Below, one piece after another: positions 61,643 through 64,000 of a stretch of 64,000 bases of DNA. This DNA is from a bacterium (GTDB lineage: Bacteria > Bacillota > Bacilli > Lactobacillales > Streptococcaceae). The number at the start of each line of letters is the position of its first letter. Position 1 is the first letter of the stretch. The DNA lies in the NCBI GenBank assembly GCA_905221295.1, contig CAJNCP010000003.1, positions 62,001 through 126,000 on the forward strand, in the 5' to 3' direction. A program made the position numbers and the translations under genes. Under the pieces are notes generated by a model. That model had not been told where the DNA came from, did not search any database, and was given only the letters and a program-made list of their open reading frames with translations.

Positions 61643-63199
61643 CTATTTATCGCCCTTGTTACGAATAACAAAGCCGGTTTTCTTTTCGCTTGAAGTATTG
61701 CGAGGTTTTTTATTGTCTTTATTACGGTAACGTCTGTCTTTATCAAAACGATCGTTTCCACGACTACCTTTCTTGAAGTCATCACGGCGACCACCACGAC
61801 GGTTATCTCCTCGACGATTGTCGCGTCCACGATTGTTCCCAGAACGTCCATTTCCTGATGGTTTAAATGGCAGTGGTTTTTCACGCGCAATCTCCACTTC
61901 AGGAAGGCTGTCTGGATCTTGGACTGTCAGACTCAAGATATACATAGCCAATTCTTCTGGACCAAATTCGGCAGCTAACTTACGAGCATCTTTAGCAAAT
62001 TTCTCAAAGTTCCCACGAATAGTTTCATCCGCAAAATCACGTTCGATTTTCTTGAGAGCTACTTGTTTCTTAGATTGGAAGGCTTCTTCAGCTGTCGCTG
62101 GTTTCAAGCCTTTCATGCGTTTCTTAGTCAAGTTTTCGATGATTTGAAGGTAGCCCATTTCATTTGGTGCTACGAAAGTAATAGATTGACCTGACTTACC
62201 AGCACGACCTGTACGACCGATACGGTGAACATAACTTTCAGGATCTTGTGGAATATCGTAGTTATAGACATGGGTCACACCTGAAATATCCAAACCACGC
62301 GCTGCCACGTCTGTCGCAACCAAAACATCAAGATTGCCATTTTTAAAATCACGAAGGACACGAAGACGTTTGTTTTGGTCCAAATCACCATGAATTCCTT
62401 CTGCACGGAAGCCACGAATTTTAAGTCCACGAGTTAATTCATCTACACGGCGTTTGGTACGACCAAATACGATAGCAAGCTCTGGTTGTTCCACATCCAT
62501 GAGACGGGTCATGGTGTCAAATTTCTCTTGTTCCTTGACACGGATATAGTACTGGTCAACCAATTCTGTTGTCAATTCCTTGGCAGCAATCTTGACATGC
62601 TCAGGGTCTTTCATAAACTGAACACCAATACGTTTGATGGCATCTGGCATGGTTGCTGAAAAGAGCAAGGTTTGACGATTTTCAGGGACACGGGAAATGA
62701 TGGCTTCGATGTCTTCAAGGAAGCCCATGTTGAGCATTTCATCCGCTTCGTCAAGGATCAGAGTTTCAATATCTTGTAATTTCAAGGCCTTGCGTTTAAT
62801 CAAGTCCAAGAGACGGCCTGGTGTTCCTACCACGATGTGAGCACCAGATTTAAGGGCCTTGATTTGTTTTTCAATGCTGGAACCACCGTAAACTGAGCGA
62901 ACTTTCACTCCCTTGCTACGGCCAAAGCGGAAGAGTTCCTCTTGACTTTGGACGGCGAGCTCACGAGTTGGAGCGATAACCAAGGCTTGGATGGTCGCTT
63001 CTTCTGTACGGATTTTTTCAAGGGTTGGCAAGCCAAAGGCTGCAGTCTTCCCTGTACCAGTCTGAGCTTGACCGATAACATCTTTTCCTTCGAGGGCCAA
63101 GGGAATGGTCTGTTCTTGGATAGGACTGGCTTCTACAAATCCAGCTTTTTCAATCTCTGCTAGCAATTCAGCAGACAAGTTAAATTCATTAAATTTCAC
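61643..63199 (-). CDS. cshA: DEAD-box RNA helicase, CshA type
   Basis: This 518-residue ATP-dependent RNA helicase has all core motifs: Q motif, AQTGTGKT (I), PTRELA (Ia), LDEADEML (II), SAT (III) and HRIGRTGRAG (VI). A C-terminal domain and a disordered Arg/Gly/Asn/Asp-rich tail follow, which binds RNA. Such helicases act in mRNA decay and ribosome assembly and are needed in the cold. A long structured leader lies upstream. Confidence 0.93.
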   Translation of the reverse strand: MKFNEFNLSAELLAEIEKAGFVEASPIQEQTIPLALEGKDVIGQAQTGTGKTAAFGLPTLEKIRTEEATIQALVIAPTRELAVQSQEELFRFGRSKGVKVRSVYGGSSIEKQIKALKSGAHIVVGTPGRLLDLIKRKALKLQDIETLILDEADEMLNMGFLEDIEAIISRVPENRQTLLFSATMPDAIKRIGVQFMKDPEHVKIAAKELTTELVDQYYIRVKEQEKFDTMTRLMDVEQPELAIVFGRTKRRVDELTRGLKIRGFRAEGIHGDLDQNKRLRVLRDFKNGNLDVLVATDVAARGLDISGVTHVYNYDIPQDPESYVHRIGRTGRAGKSGQSITFVAPNEMGYLQIIENLTKKRMKGLKPATAEEAFQSKKQVALKKIERDFADETIRGNFEKFAKDARKLAAEFGPEELAMYILSLTVQDPDSLPEVEIAREKPLPFKPSGNGRSGNNRGRDNRRGDNRRGGRRDDFKKGSRGNDRFDKDRRYRNKDNKKPRNTSSEKKTGFVIRNKGDK

Positions 63200-63365
63200 G
63201 TTTTTCTTCTTTCTAAAGATGGTGCGAAGCCACCCTATAGCGCGTAGTTTATACTTTTCTTTTCATGACGTATCTTCTACAAAAAAGAGATACCGTGTTG
63301 CTTCTTTTCCACGAAAGAAAAGTACTAGTTTCTTTGCAACCTATCTAGTATAACACAAGAGAGAA
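63200..63365 (-). promoter_or_regulatory. long structured leader and extended -10 promoter of the helicase gene
   Basis: The minus strand has an extended -10 TGTTATACT (about 63346-63354), about 140 bases before the ATG. The leader holds several hairpins, for example GTATCT/AGATAC, CTTTTC/GAAAAG and GGTG/CACC, but no open frame. Long leaders are typical of cold-regulated helicase genes; control at this level is inferred. Confidence 0.55.
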
Positions 63366-63547
63366 GCAAAAGATAGTAGAATCCTTTGGGAAAATCATGT
63401 AAACGATTTTCTAGCAGTAAAGTAGTCCGAAACTGGTTTTTCAAAGGATTTGAAGGGAGCATTTCAAACTCACTCCATTTCCCGTAGCAGATTTGTGCAA
63501 AAAGTGTTTTCTTATGCTAGAATGAAAATCGAATAGGAGGACTATAA
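63366..63547 (+). promoter_or_regulatory. upstream region of the Har-type reductase gene with extended -10
   Basis: TGCTAGAAT (about 63514-63522) is an extended -10, and AGGAGGACTATAA precedes the ATG at 63548. No gene lies in the rest of the gap. Confidence 0.5.
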
Positions 63548-64000
63548 ATGTTAACATATGATTTAATCGTTATTGGATTTGGTAAAGCTGGGAAAACACT
63601 AGCTGGTAAATTAGCTTCAGCTGGCAAAAAAGTTGCCCTCGTTGAACGTAGCAAAGCTATGTACGGTGGAACTTGTATCAACATCGGATGTATCCCAACT
63701 AAAACCTTGCTAGTTGCTGCTGAGAAAGATTTGTCTTTTGAAGAAGTCATTGCTACCAAAAATACTATCACTAGTCGCCTCAACGGTAAAAACTATGCTA
63801 CTGTTGCAGGTACAGGTGTGGATATCTTTGATGCGGAAGCTCACTTCCTTTCAAACAAAGTCATCGAAATACAAGCTGGTGACGAAAAACAAGAACTGAC
63901 TGCTGAAACAATCGTCATCAACACTGGTGCTGTTTCAAACGTCTTGCCAATCCCTGGACTTGCTACAAGTAAGAATGTCTTTGACTCAACAGGTATCCAA
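63548..64000 (+). CDS. flavoprotein disulfide reductase, Har/RclA type (partial, runs off the window)
   Basis: The first 151 residues are present and the frame is open to the end. The FAD-binding fold starts YDLIVIGFGKAGKTLAGKLA, and the redox-active disulfide motif is GGTCINIGCIPTK with both cysteines. A second nucleotide-binding segment begins with TIVINTGA. The protein resembles the pneumococcal hypothiocyanous acid reductase Har, which follows codY and the helicase gene in the same order there. Har protects from the host oxidant HOSCN using NADH. The C-terminal part is outside the window. Confidence 0.85.
   Translation, partial: MLTYDLIVIGFGKAGKTLAGKLASAGKKVALVERSKAMYGGTCINIGCIPTKTLLVAAEKDLSFEEVIATKNTITSRLNGKNYATVAGTGVDIFDAEAHFLSNKVIEIQAGDEKQELTAETIVINTGAVSNVLPIPGLATSKNVFDSTGIQ

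Overview
The window looks like a chromosomal segment of a mitis-group Streptococcus (S. mitis / S. oralis / S. pneumoniae type). The evidence is the low-GC coding style, the order of murE, the MurJ-type flippase, aliB and murC as known in pneumococcus, the vex/vnc locus next to fba, CodY and CvfD, a choline-binding cell-wall hydrolase, and two BOX elements. FtsK (left edge) and a Har-type flavoprotein (right edge) are cut by the window ends.

Layout. 1-5.2 kb: ftsK 5' part and the fructose operon fruR-fruK-fruA under a CcpA cre site. 5.25-5.7 kb: tRNA-Ser. 5.7-23.4 kb: amino-acid permease, greA, mltG, two tandem GNAT enzymes, murC, an SNF2-type ATPase, a PLP-enzyme sulfur operon behind a perfect MetR/MtaR-type palindrome, the aliB lipoprotein, and murJ and murE transcribed divergently from overlapping promoters. 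23.4-30.9 kb: CsbD, small hypothetical genes, ppaC, a GIY-YIG protein, a methyltransferase, cvfD, a HAD-cyclophilin fusion, and the rpsF-ssb-rpsR operon followed by an unusual array of terminator-like hairpins. 31-33.1 kb: an MFS pump and a decayed IS3-family element. 33.2-40.7 kb: pyrFE with a PyrR-type attenuator, divIB-murG-murD, typA. 40.8-46.9 kb: rsuA, small membrane proteins, a MetR/MtaR/CpsY-type LysR regulator, a choline-binding amidase, a broken RelB/DinJ antitoxin and an intact HicAB module. 47.1-50 kb: tRNA-Thr and a three-gene ABC-2 exporter.

50.1-52.7 kb is the accessory region. It is AT-rich and contains a gene interrupted by three in-frame TAA codons, a frameshifted small gene, an orphan membrane-protein gene, and a C-terminal tyrosine-recombinase remnant abutting the fba terminator. 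A degenerate second copy of the fba 3' end and terminator lies about 2.5 kb away. I read this as the scar of an integrative element that used the 3' end of fba as its target.

52.7-64 kb: fba, vncRS and vex1-3 with two BOX elements and no pep27, tRNA-Leu, codY-pncA with a near-consensus CodY box, a candidate sRNA between codY and a DEAD-box helicase gene, and the start of the Har-type reductase gene. Functionally the window is mostly peptidoglycan precursor synthesis (murC, D, E, G, J), division (ftsK, divIB, mltG), amino-acid and sulfur acquisition, and translation or RNA factors. The new material is mainly non-coding or in the decayed island.
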